Shown here piece after piece: positions 27,301 through 38,200 of a stretch of 64,000 nt of DNA; within the stretch, counting starts at the first letter, position 1, and each line of letters starts with the position of its first letter. The stretch comes from Lichenostomus cassidix. Taxonomy: Eukaryota; Chordata; Aves; Passeriformes; Meliphagidae. The stretch spans positions 50,164,359 to 50,228,358 of the forward strand of contig CM039179.1 of the NCBI GenBank assembly GCA_008360975.2. Reading direction: 5' to 3'. A model generated the notes under the pieces. The model was not told the DNA's origin. It saw only the letters and a list, made by a program, of their open reading frames with translations, and made no database searches. Position numbers and translations under genes: made by a program.

Positions 27301-28368
27301 GTAAATAACACAAGATAATATAAAAATTAAAAATCAGTGTTTGTCCCTTCCTCTCTGCATGATGAGCTTCTTGGAGGCATAAGGAACATGTTTTCAGTGC
27401 CCCTGGAAAAGATAGTGACATATTCATAAAATACACACAAGCTAAGGGTCTCATTTATTTACGCTGTTCAAGAATGAGTACTTTGGGTAAAAAATTAACT
27501 ATTGCAAGATTCATGATAAAAACATGACTCTTGGCAAAACTAGTGCCTGTTGTGCGTACTGCTGAAATATCACGTGCTGCTGACACAGTTTCCTACTGCT
27601 CTGTGTTAGTAATGTCCCCCACATTACCAGCTGAGGAAACAGAATGTCAGTTTTTGTCATGCAAGAAGAAATGTTTTAATGTGTTTAGGAGGTTAGTGCA
27701 GTATGAATTACTGAGATACCATATGTCCTCTAAAACACATGGCAAATTTATCTTGCCAGAAGAACTCCACTCTGCACAAAGGCACTTGGTTATGTGGTCT
27801 GATATCAGGCATACAAAAAATCCCCAAACAATATCCCTGCCCCATGCTTATGTGCCATCTTTAGCAATAAATTTTATATAATCAGTTAAGAATTACATTA
27901 TAGCAGTAATGTATAGAACAGTTTATAGAACATGTGTAGAACCGTCTGATGTCATTTATTAAAATATTTTTGTGCATTTATAGAATCTTGAAATTTATTC
28001 TTTTCATAATTTTAATAACTTATCCATATATAGTTTGCTTATATCTGCAAAAATAAAACTTTTTAAAAAACAATTGCATCATCCCTGTACCAGGTAATGG
28101 CTAACTACAAATTCCTGTGATAAAATATGAAAGATGCCTGTGCCCAGTCAGACTCACTGAATAAAGAGAACAGATACTAAAAGTGACAGAACTCAGGGAC
28201 TTGAGTAAGAGGGGAAGAATTGAGGAAGAAAGGTGTGAGGCTGGATGTTCATTTGTTGAGCATGGATACATGTAAAAGGGGAAGATAATGAAATGGAAAG
28301 AGAAGCTACTCCATAACCAATGACTGCTGAACTCTGACCATAATTCAAAGCATAAACTCAGCATTCAC
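24350..28368. other. Gene-free AT-rich interval
   Basis: No convincing gene or transposon is seen. The plus-strand frame 27531-27881 (116 codons) was examined and shows no recognisable domain. A T-rich run lies at 25811-25821. A 15-base word, CCATATGTCCTCTAA (27719-27733), recurs in the palindrome at 28591-28694. Confidence 0.6.
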
Positions 28369-28392
28369 AGTGGTGTCTGAAATGACACCACT
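28369..28392. repeat. Small perfect hairpin
   Basis: AGTGGTGTC, a 6-base loop TGAAAT, then GACACCACT: a perfect 9-bp inverted repeat. It lies about 200 bp from the larger palindrome at 28591-28694. It could be chance. Confidence 0.7.
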
Positions 28393-28590
28393 TTGAAGTG
28401 ATTATACCCTTTATTATTGATAATTCACCTGTTGATGCTAGTTACATATCTGGGTTTTGTATAAACTGGAAGGAATCTCAGTTTATAGAAGTCAACATGT
28501 GAATTAATTTGTTCAACAATATCATCACTGAAGTAATGTTATGCCTGTAGCAGAAAACAATCAAAACAAGAAAATTCACTGCTAAGTCCT

Positions 28591-28694
28591 CACCATGCCA
28601 TATGTCCTCTAATATCTAATTACAACAGGGGCACAATAAGTGAGTCATTAAACTTGCACCCCATTGTGCATAGGTATTAGAGGACATGTGGTGC
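28591..28694. repeat. 104-bp palindromic (foldback) element
   Basis: The left arm, about 28591-28638, begins CACCATGCCATATGTCC. The right arm, about 28653-28693, ends AGGACATGTGGTG. They are imperfect inverted repeats of about 40 bp around a loop of about 15 bp. The best stem is ATGTCCTCTAAT against ATTAGAGGACAT, 12 bp perfect. No coding potential is present. The layout suits a small non-autonomous DNA transposon or an ancient foldback repeat. Target-site duplications were not found. Confidence 0.65.
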
Positions 28695-29079
28695 ATTTAA
28701 AATAAAAGAATGATATTCCACACAATTCCTTTATTTGTGGCAACTCTTTTTAATGTAGGAAATTTTTGTCTCTATTTTGGTGTTCTGGGAAAGTTGCCAA
28801 GATTATAGTTTTTGACAAAAAAGATTTTAAAAACACCCTCAGACCTCTGGAATTTGCAATACCTATTTATATTAAATATACATCAGCTTCACTTCATCGG
28901 TCTTGAAAGTTTTCTATACTCAAACATTTCTGATTACTTTTTAACCATTTAAAGAAACTAAGTTGACAAAGGATAGGAAGAAAGGTTCCTTTATGAAAGT
29001 TGATTGAAGGATATTAAACAAAGAACGGACCTTACTAGACCCTTTTTGGAGTAGAGATAAATCCATACTGATGTACTAC

Positions 29080-29345
29080 ACAGATATTTGGTTGTATCAG
29101 TTTTATTGGTAACTTCATTAATGACCCAGAAAAAGGACTCGACCAAGTCTCTTAGTCTGTAGATGGTACCTTCTTCTGTGAAATGTTACACCAATGACAA
29201 GGAACTACAGAATGACCTTAAAAATCTGAGTCAGTGGGCAAAAACATGGCAAATGAAGTTTAATGTAGATAAGTTTAAAGCATTTAAGAAAAGTAAAGTT
29301 TGAGCACAAACTTGGAAGTCACAGCTATGGAAAAGGTCAGTCCTT
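29080..29345 (+). mobile_element. CR1-like LINE fragment, RT C-terminal region
   Basis: Plus-strand translation gives FINDPEKGLDQVS near 29113-29153, matching the FINDLEKGLE.VS part of CR1-type reverse transcriptases. It continues to QWAKTWQMKFNVDKFK near 29234-29280, the usual WAKTWQMKFNVDKCK stretch. A stop and frameshifts interrupt it, and the catalytic FADD motif is lost (VDGTFF follows the stop). The sequence turns into an unrelated LTR at about 29360. It is a dead, 5'-truncated copy, more conserved in protein texture than the copy at 2620-3362. Confidence 0.8.
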
Positions 29346-29548
29346 AAATATCCTGATAATAGTTCCCCACACCCCTTTCTTAATGACTGTACTTGTCACC
29401 TATTGTCCTGCCTTCCCTCACCCCACGTAGACCTGGCCACTCCCTCAGGTTTCCCCTATTGGTTCTGTACCCTAACTCCGCCCCTGTACCTCCCCTGTAC
29501 CCAGAGGTCACTGGGCCTGTGTGCTGTCCCTGCCCCTCTCTGTTTCCC

Positions 29549-29555
29549 TATAAAA
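29549..29555 (+). promoter_or_regulatory. LTR TATA box
   Basis: TATAAAA follows a pyrimidine-rich U3 and lies 140 bp before an AATAAA signal, the arrangement expected of a retroviral LTR promoter. Activity is unknown. Confidence 0.65.
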
Positions 29556-29688
29556 CCCCTTACCCTCCGCCATCTTGCTGTCTATGCTCCACGTGTGTTT
29601 ATGCTCCACATGTGGCTGTGCATGTGAGGCCTTCGCCCTCGAGGCATCTCTGCCTCAGGGAGGTCGTTGGCCTCTGCTGCACCATGTG

Positions 29689-29694
29689 AATAAA
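29689..29694 (+). terminator. LTR polyadenylation signal
   Basis: AATAAA lies in the R region of the ERVK-like LTR, 140 bp after the TATA box. Confidence 0.6.
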
Positions 29695-29904
29695 CATCTT
29701 CCATGGACACAACGCATAGACCCTCCTCGCCTCCTTTATCACCGCCGGTTGTGGAAGCAGACGAACCAGAGCTAGCCTTATGGCTCCCTGGCCGGTGAGA
29801 GTGCAGTGTCCAGCCCTGGGACAGAGGGTTTGGAGCTCTGAGGCGCTGAACTGGGCTGGGTAGAGATGCTCTAGGGTAAGGTCTGCTTTAACATCCCTTA
29901 AACC

Positions 29905-30320
29905 ACAGCACTTAAATCATTGTCTTGGTGGGCAGGAGAAGTCCAAGGAAGCTTTCAAAATGCTGGTCATCTCAAAGAAGGTAATGAAGGGAAAAACAAG
30001 CTCTCTTTCTCTTACAGGCTAAGACTTAGTGAGCACAACATCTTCAGTATATTGGGTAGTTTTGGCCTCTCCATGGATGGACACAATAAATTTTAGGAGT
30101 ATAGAGAATTAGGCAATAGAGTGGCAGATTTATGGGGAGAGACTCACTTTTTAGAGAACCTTAAAGGTGATACAGCTGAAATTTACAAAATCATGAAGGT
30201 GGATAGAGTGAAAGTTGGTTAATTATGTTTATAAATAGTTGAACATTCTCCTTTCTGACAGTTGCACAATTAGAATATATCAGAAGAATTATAAGATGAC
30301 ATTTCAAATTTGCAGATCCC
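29905..30320 (+). mobile_element. Probable old CR1-like 3' remnant
   Basis: Plus-strand translation around 30139-30216 gives a stretch LENLKGDTAEIYKIMKV followed by DRVKVG, resembling the part of old CR1-type LINE proteins after the RT domain (an R.RGD..EVYKIM-type sequence). Flanking sequence is too decayed for a firm end. It may be the same original insertion as the fragment at 29080-29345, split by the LTR, because both lie in the same orientation and in the correct order. The assignment is by protein texture only. Confidence 0.45.
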
Positions 30321-30554
30321 ATGAAAAAGAAAAGCAGCTTAGAGCTCAGGGTTGAGTTTACCATTACTACAGCTGCTATTATAGTTATTATTTTGGAGCA
30401 CTTTTTCTTATTTTTCAAATTACTCTTATTTGTCTGTTCCAAAATTTCCTGTTATTTTAAGTGTTCCTTGGACACATATAGCTCTTTTCTCCTATTGCAA
30501 CTCTTCCCATAGTTTCTGCACAGAGTACAAGAAAGGATGTTTACTTTCCATGGC

Positions 30555-31155
30555 AGAATATCCTTAGCACAGCGTGCTGGATTCAGCTGGGGTAGAGTTA
30601 ATTTTCTTTACAGTGGCTGGTATGGGGCTGTGTTTTGGATTTGTGCTGAACATAGGGTTGATAATCCAGAGATGTTTTTGTTATTGCTGAGCAGGGCTTG
30701 CACAGAGCCAAAGCCTTTTCTGCTTTTCCTACTGCCTTGCTGGGGAGGAAGCTGGAGGTGAATTGAAGGCTGGGAGGAGACACAGCCAGGACAGGTGACC
30801 CAAACTGACCGCAGGAATATTCCAGAACATTCAGCATAATGCTCAGTATTTAAAGCTGTGGGGAAGAAGGAGAAAGGAGATGTTAGGAGTGATGGTGTTT
30901 GTCTTCCTAAGTCTCTTCTAGGTGTGATGAGGCCCTGCTCTCCTGGAAATGGCTGAACACTTCCTGCCTATGGGAAAATGTGAATTAATTCCTCATTGTG
31001 TTCTGCTTGCATGACTTTTGCTTTCTCTGTTAAACTGTCTTTACCTCAATCCGTGAGTTTTCTCACTTTCACCCTTCTGATCCTCTCCTTTATCCCACTG
31101 ATGGGGGAGTGGCTGTATGTGGCTTGGTTGCTGGCTGTGGTTAAACTATGATACA
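30555..31155 (+). mobile_element. ERVL-like solo LTR
   Basis: The sequence from GCTGGATTCAGCTGGGGTAG (30575) through GGCTGGTATGGGGCTGTG, TTGTTATTGCTGAGCAGGG and a TATTTAAAG TATA-like box (near 30848) to a terminal GGTTAAACTATGATACA (31155) matches, from memory, the common avian ERVL LTR type. It shares a 25-base identity with the LTR near 40150-40680 (30780-30804 against 40347-40371, ending GACAGGTGACCCAAA). No internal retroviral coding DNA is present, so it is a solo LTR. A 5-bp target duplication was not resolved because the 5' edge is eroded. Confidence 0.75.
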
Positions 31156-34100
31156 GACTATTAATGTAAAAGAGGAGGAAAATTGAAAACAATTATGTTC
31201 AAGTCTCTTCAAAACACAATGCAATAAAGAAAAAATTGTGGTATTAAAATGGACTCACTCCTGTATTACCTTAGCATCTCATTTCAGGCTCTATTTTCAA
31301 AGTGTTTTCTTTCCTTGATACAACTCTGATACAGACATTTAAGATGTACAGAACAGCAATATGAACTTTATGAAATGTCAGTAATTGCTGTGCATGCACA
31401 TAAAGTCGTTATTTTAAACAAAAAATCCTACTTAGGTTCCCCACCCCCCTACAAAATAGGTGAAGAGATTAGCTCACATTAAGGTCCAGTGGCTTGCAAA
31501 ATTAAAACTGTTGGAGCAGAAAAAATCCCTGATCAGATATTTTAAAATCTGAATGATAAGATCAACAATAGGCTACCAATAAATTTCAGAGTTTTGAAAT
31601 AAATCATCTTGTATCTAAGGTTTCTTAATATTAAAAAGAAAATTTTAGTACTCAGTGTCAAAGTAAATAACTAGCAAAAATATAAAAACCAGTTTCTTTA
31701 ACTATATTATCTTGTCCATTAAGTTAAGGCTCCTTGAGGTTTTCATAAAAACTGGGCTATCTTCAAAAGTTTTCCACCATTACCATTTCAATATAATAGA
31801 CTAAATGCAAGCACCTGTACATGTGTGCCAAAACCATGCAATGTATGTCTATTTTGCTACTTTCCACTTATATTATGGAGAATGCACAGAGAAAGAAGGG
31901 AGCAGAAGTACCTGAACTAAAAGCATTGTAAAAAGCAAATATCTGTAAATGGAAAAATACAAGGCCTTTAAGTACAGGAACTTCATTTACTACCTAAGAA
32001 TTAATAAAATTAATATTTCTTTTGCAGTCCACATGTTCTTATAAATAAGACATTTAAATATCTTGCTTTGGCTAAACACCTCCACAGATTGCTAGGCTGA
32101 TGGTGATATTCTTTAGCAGGATGCTGCTTTTCATTGTCATTTTCATTCAGGCTTTCTGGTGGTATTAGTCAAGTCATTGTCAAACAAATTTTTGCTTGTT
32201 ATTTGTTTTGATATGGTTGAAATATTGTTACAGTTGCTACCAAAACATAAAATTAAGATCATGTTTTAAAAGCTAGCACTGTACATAAAAGGGTTGGTGC
32301 TGTTGTGTGTAGAAAAGAGAAACATCCTGAAAAAATGAAAATTACCAAAAAGATGGAAATCCTTCCAGTGGGAAAGTTTTCTTTGGTTTTATGATATAGA
32401 TTTTTTATTACACAAGAATTAAATGTCAAATTAAAATAAATAAATAAACCATATAATGCCAAGCATATTATGATCTCGAATAAAACACTATGTTGTTGGC
32501 TGCCCTGATATGTAGATAGTCCCAGATAACTAGGCTGCAAAACATTGCACAGTGCTTTAAAAACAGCAGCATGCAACTTTAATTTTAAGCAGAAGAATTA
32601 CTTGTTATTATAACAAATGACTGAATAAAAACTTAGACAAATACAACTTTATCTAGTCATATTGTGGGTAAGATGCCAAAAACAACTTAGCTGTATGTGT
32701 TTGTTTTTTCTGAATGCTTTTTAAAATGCAGTTGGCAAAACAAAGCTGTCTGAAATCAAAGAATACACAGACTTTCAAGTATTCAAATACATTCTTTCCT
32801 CAGCTCATCTGTGACAAACCTTGGATTTGTGTGTGTGTGGTTTTTTCCAGGGTTAGCTTGGGTACTTTTTTTCCAAATCACAGCCACAAAAATTATATTT
32901 CACATTTAGAAACTGCATTTTTGAAACTTTTTAATGTTTATTTTACCCTTAAAATAAAGACTATACATGACTGATCTATACTTCACATGAGAAATAATTC
33001 AAACTTGAGATAGAGTCCAACCAACATTTTAAAAAAAGCTGATTTATGAGATGGATAATTCAAATTGCCCTTAAAATTTCTGTTATACATGAAATATTTT
33101 GAAATATATATTAACCTTTGAAATGTTTTGGGCTGTTGGCCAGAGTCACAAGTTTCCTTTGACAATAATGGTACGTTTTTTTTCTAAACACCGTTAACTT
33201 CTCATTGACCAATGCTACAAAAATAATTTAATATTTTTGTGAATAGTGCCATGTTTTCTGCTTTGAAGATTTATTTGGTATGTGTTTCGATGTATAATAT
33301 CTGTGTTGGAGGAACTGTGTGCTCTGTGTGAGTTGGAACAAAGCTGTTCAGGAAACCAGCAGAAGGTTGTTGCGTTAATCTGTCGGTTAGCTAACCTTTG
33401 CCGAAGAATGGCTCAAGGCATTATTTGTCAGGAATACTGCTTGCATTGGTCACACTGCTTGTATGGTCCAGGTGCCTTGGGTAGTCTGAATCAACTGAGA
33501 AATCCTTTGCAATAAAATAAGGGATTTGTTTTATTAAATAAAATACTGCTACCATCAGCTCCTGTTTTCCAAAGGGTACTCTATCACTTGTTTTCTTACT
33601 ATGTAAAGTTAATTTGGTAAGACATCAGAAAAAAGAGGAAATAAGTTTTCATTGAGTTGTGGAGATTTTTAGTCACCTGTGGATGCAAATCTTCCATCTT
33701 CTAACTTAATAAAATAACTTAATTTGCTACTGCACCACCTTCAATTCTAGTTCACACCTCCTATAAGCTCCTTTTCTCATCCTGTAGGGCCCACAGTCAC
33801 CTCCCATACACTTGAACTCCTGAATGGGCAAGTGGCCATGGAAGGCTCACTGATTCCAGGCTGCACATGAGCCAGCAGGCCATCAGCACAAGCGAGGTAG
33901 GGCAGCAGGGTCATGGCTACCTACAGAGACCATTCGTAGCCCATCTGCTGATTCTCAAAAGACTTGCTCCAATTAAGTATCTTTGGCTCTTCTATTACTC
34001 TATCAAGCTTGGATAAATTGACCAGAGTTTTGTCAATGGCTAGGAGCTGGCCAGGACTGATGGATGAGTAGACTTTTATTCATTCACAAACCCATTTTTT

Positions 34101-35086
34101 TATTAGGAAACGAGCACAAGCAGCTTGTAATTGCAATGTGTCAGGCAGAGGTGAATGTTGGGGTACCTTTGCCAACCCGCAAAGTTTGCACTGTCTCACT
34201 TGGAAAATAATTTTTTTGTCTTTTAAAAGTTTTTGGTTCTGGCTCATGCCATAATCAAAGCATTCTTTTGATATTCCAAAGCCTTTTTGTGGTTTTGCCA
34301 CATCCACTTTACAGAAAAATTGCAGGCCAATTCATTTGAATGCTCTGACTGTGGTAGTTGATACAGCATGTTAAAAATCTTTTTATAAAGTGTTGAGACC
34401 ACATCAAAAGCAAATTAAAGTGTTCCACCTAATTTAAGCAAAAGGCAGACTTTAGGAAACTGCTAACCCAGATTTCTAGGGTTTTTGGTTCTTTTGAATT
34501 TTGTTTAAAAAGGAAAAAGATCTGTATTTATACTATTTTGGTCTAGGTCTGTTCGGTTATTTGCCTCAACTGCTCCTCTCAACATCCTTTAGTTAGTTGA
34601 CCAAATTTCACACATGAGTATAGGTTTCATGGATCACAGATGAGTGGAAATATGTGATGTAGATTGCAAAGTCGTAGAAAGGGGCCCCAGTAGTGACCCT
34701 TTTGAAGAAAATATTGCAACCATTGGTCAACCATCACTAGACATCAGAGATTCCACACAAAGCAGATGTGCCTTCCCTGAGCAGGAAATGTTAACTGGAA
34801 ATGCAGCATCTGTAGTGGGAGAGGGTATGAGCTGTGACACACAAATCCATAGCAAACTCAGCTTGTTTAGCTCTGGTACTTGTTTAGCTATGAATGAGAG
34901 TGCTGTTAAATCTGTCATATAGGAGAGTGTGCACATGCATATTCCTTCAGCTAGATGAAAGCAAGCCTTGTTATTTCCTAAACACTGTTACAAATACTGA
35001 TTCAATTGTGAATTTTTAAAAATGTAGATTTTGTTTGCTAGAGATCTTACGTTGCATTTCATCTACTATTCTTTCTAACTCCACAG
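31156..35086. other. Gene-free AT-rich interval
   Basis: No gene or classifiable repeat was recognised. The frame 33282-33515 (77 codons, cysteine- and leucine-rich, ending just before AATAAAATAAG) was considered and left out because no family was recognised. A less AT-rich block at 33780-34020 remains unassigned. The frame 34644-34922 (92 codons) ends about 160 bp before the exon candidate but has no recognisable domain. Confidence 0.55.
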
Positions 35087-35240
35087 CAACGACACAACTC
35101 TATAGCAAGATTTACTGTCGCTCAAGTCAGATTACTGAATGTTCCTGGTTCCATAAAATATTACACCTACAATTACACCCTGGAAAAGAAAGCTAAAAGG
35201 CCGAGAGGAGCTCCTATCTCTCCATTTAAAAAATGCACAG
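35087..35240 (+). CDS. Candidate internal coding exon (unrecognised protein)
   Basis: A 154-bp segment lies between a good acceptor (a pyrimidine-rich CTATTCTTTCTAACTCCACAG ending at 35086) and a near-consensus donor (ACAG, then GTAAGTAG from 35241). One frame is open throughout: 51 codons plus one base, starting QRHNSIARFTVAQVRLL and ending SPFKKCT; the other two hit stops. Three CpG dinucleotides fall in the 154 bp although the surrounding DNA is CpG-poor, which favours coding constraint. The peptide is basic, with a KKAKRPRG patch. It starts in phase 0 and ends in phase 1. I do not recognise the family, and no function is proposed. A chance combination of splice-like sites cannot be excluded, and no neighbouring exon is certain; the best partner is 45197-45367. 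Confidence 0.4.
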
Positions 35241-38200
35241 GTAAGTAGTATCACATATTTCTTCGGCATTGATATTCTTTAACAGAAAGTTGCTGTGTTT
35301 TTATGTCTAGCAATGGGCATATGAGTAGGGTAATCATGAAGAAAAGTGGTTGCACCATCATAGGATGTTTTGTAACACGAGCTTTTCTAAGAATTCTAGA
35401 ATTATTGTGCCACTATCCTTATTTGCCTCTGACATGCATTTGATTTGCTGCATTGCTTTGATTTTCCTTTGGAGGAAAACACTCCTGTCTCATCCTACTC
35501 ACCCCTTTTGTTACCTTTGGCATCTGCAAAGAACTTACAGGGTCTGAGCTGCCATGTGCTGTTGAACTTACAAACCAATTAATGTAAGGATTTTTTAGTA
35601 TGTCCCCATTGTTTTACACCACCTCAAAAATACTGCAGGTCTTCAATGACTTAATTAAATATCAAATTCCTTAAATCCATGTAATCTGGACTGGAAGAAC
35701 TGAAAAAGCACCATTCTTTTCAGGAATTGTGCTTTCTTCCCATTAAAATTCTTCTGGTTTAAGATTTTGAATGAACCAGATTAGTTAATACTACCAAGAG
35801 GTTAGGTGAAATGGAATTAGAGACCATGACCCAATTATTATCTGTGAATGTTTTAGATTGGTTTTGTTTGATGAAAACCAACTTGAAAAGCTAAATTTAC
35901 TGAAAATAATGTCTAAAATTACTAGTTAGCAAATGGAAAACTTCTTTTAGGAGCTAGTTCTAACAGTGCATTAGCTCTATTGTACCCTGTACAGTTTCTA
36001 CAGTGAAAAACTCCTCAAAATGGGGAATCTGTTTTTGGGTTGGTTATGTATGTCTAGTTTGTCCTTCAGTGAATTTTAGAGAAGCAATTCAGCATTGAAA
36101 GTCTTTGGTTTGAGAAACAGGGTTTATAATAGAAAAAGTAATGTGATAACCCAATGCTACTGAGCTGGGCAGGAAGGAATGCTCCCCTCTGTGTTGGTGG
36201 ATCCTCTTGGGCAGCAGTGAAAAGTTTGGGAGCTCTTTGAAGAATCCCTTCTCCAAGTGCTCAGCCACATCAGTAATACCACAGTCTAATTCAGCATACT
36301 CTAATAACCACATCTAAGCCCTCAAGAGGCTTTTGTTTTAGAATAGATTTCTACAAAAATACCAATCCAAAAGTATATATTTCTCAGTGGTGCAAGGACT
36401 GTAAAAAATTATTTTTGTAATGAGGAAGCATTCTTTCCCCATGTGAAACACTGATGGAAATCATGATAAATAAATGCAATGTCAGGTTAAAAAAAATGTT
36501 GTAGTTTCATGTTGTTGGTTTGCAAATTGAATTTTTACATAAAATTTACACTAAATGGAACCTCATTATACAGTGATGAGGTCCAGTATGATCCAAATCG
36601 TTAAAATCACTGTACTGCTTAATGATTCACTAAGTGGTACTGCAGTGCCATAAATTTAGTACTAGTTTCATGATTCAAAACACCAGACTGAGACACCAGC
36701 AAATCGTATGTGGATCATTAAATTTACAATGAATGTCAGAGATGAAATAAGGGGGAAAAAACACTTTGAGAGATAGGGATAATATGTGCTCTAAGGTGAC
36801 ATCCATCAAGATAAATGATCTTATACCACTTCTGCTTGGATAATAATGGGGGGTTGTTTTTTTGTTATTCTTCATTTCATAATTTCTAAAGGGGTTGAAA
36901 GTCTAAGCCTTTTAAGAATTAAAGTATCTGGCATTTTGTGAGTACTTTGTGATCTATTTTATTTGTATTTATACAATATACATATGCTGCTACATTCTCC
37001 TCTGACCCCATTGGGCCAGATTCTCCCCTTGGTATGATCAAAATAGATCAGCTTTGTACATTCTACAATAGTAGATTAAAATAGTGTAGCTAGTACACTA
37101 ATAATGCTATCTGAACCCTTGAAAATAATTTTTTGAGGTTTTGTATACATATAACGGATGATCAAATAAAGAAGTTCCTTTCTGATAATAATATTAGTAA
37201 TAAGAATAATTTCAATTTTATTAGTATCCACATTCTAATTTACATATGTAAATATGCAAAATGCTATCCAAAGAAGCAATATAGTTATATGCAGGGTACA
37301 ACCATGGGATACCTTACTCTTTCCGTTTTGGGAGACTGAACATTTTTTTTTTTCCTTTGATTGACTATTTAATTATCTTAATTCTCCACAAATAGCTGTT
37401 CCCTACCATGAATCAGACATCATCAAAACAGCAGGCAACATGTGGGCTGCATTTTTCAGAACCAACATATCCTAAGTCAGGAGTGATGCATAAATTTGAA
37501 AATAAAAATTATTCATGGAATTTAAACAAATAAATAAATAAATACATAAGTGTGAACCATAACAATCTGACTGGATGGGAGAATTTAATTTTTTATCCAG
37601 AAATATGTAAATTGAATAGAATGATGCATTATTTAAGATATTTTACTGCCTGGGATTCCATGAAACTATATGGAAAAGTAAGAATTCTGAGATTGCATAT
37701 CTAGGCAGGAGGCAGGTTTTTCAAATTTTTGCCCTACTGTCTTATTCAAAATTTCTTAGCATTTTAATGACTGAGATGCCAAATATTGCAAAAGGTAGGA
37801 CACAATTGCTATGAAATATAATAATTCACCTAAGAAAAAAAAAGGTAAAAATTACAGAATATGAAAATACAAACCAGAACTGTAATTTGAGAAACTTTTT
37901 ATTCTGGATTCTTTTTAGTGTTGACTTACCTAGCATGAAGCATGTGAAAAATGTATGGAACCTTTTTCCTAATTTTATTTCTTTCTGAAATGAAATAACA
38001 TTTCATTTACCATGCTATTTGCCATGCAGTCAGAAATGTAAAATATAAATATTCTTTTACAAAAATTTGGCTATGCAGTGTGTGACCTTGAACCCACCTA
38101 CATTTTGAATTGCTATTACGTGCAATTATTTAGAACAGTTTAGGAAAATGCAGGAAACATCCACAATATCAGTCTGTGACTCTTTTTGTGTCTCTCAGTA

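Larger units (their letters stand above)
29362..29895 (+). mobile_element. ERVK-like solo LTR (boundaries approximate)
   Basis: A GC- and CpG-richer block with LTR organisation: a U3 with pyrimidine-rich CCCC/CTCC tracts, a TATAAAA box at 29549, an AATAAA signal at 29689 (140 bp later), and a U5-like region containing ACGAACCAGAG. The order and spacing mirror the well-bounded LTR at 44556-45068, including the ACGAACCAGAG word. No gag, pol or env remnant adjoins it, so it is a solo LTR or a truncated copy. The start (a TGATAATAG at 29362) and end are estimated by comparing TATA-to-end distances. I could not establish a target-site duplication. The two frames of 98 and 74 codons inside it are fortuitous. 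Confidence 0.7.

Noticed and set aside
27531..27881. 116-codon plus-strand frame
   Set aside because: No recognisable domain, no CpG or codon signal seen, and chance length.
33282..33515. 77-codon cysteine-rich frame ending near an AATAAA
   Set aside because: Looks protein-like but matches no family I know. AATAAA is common in AT-rich DNA.
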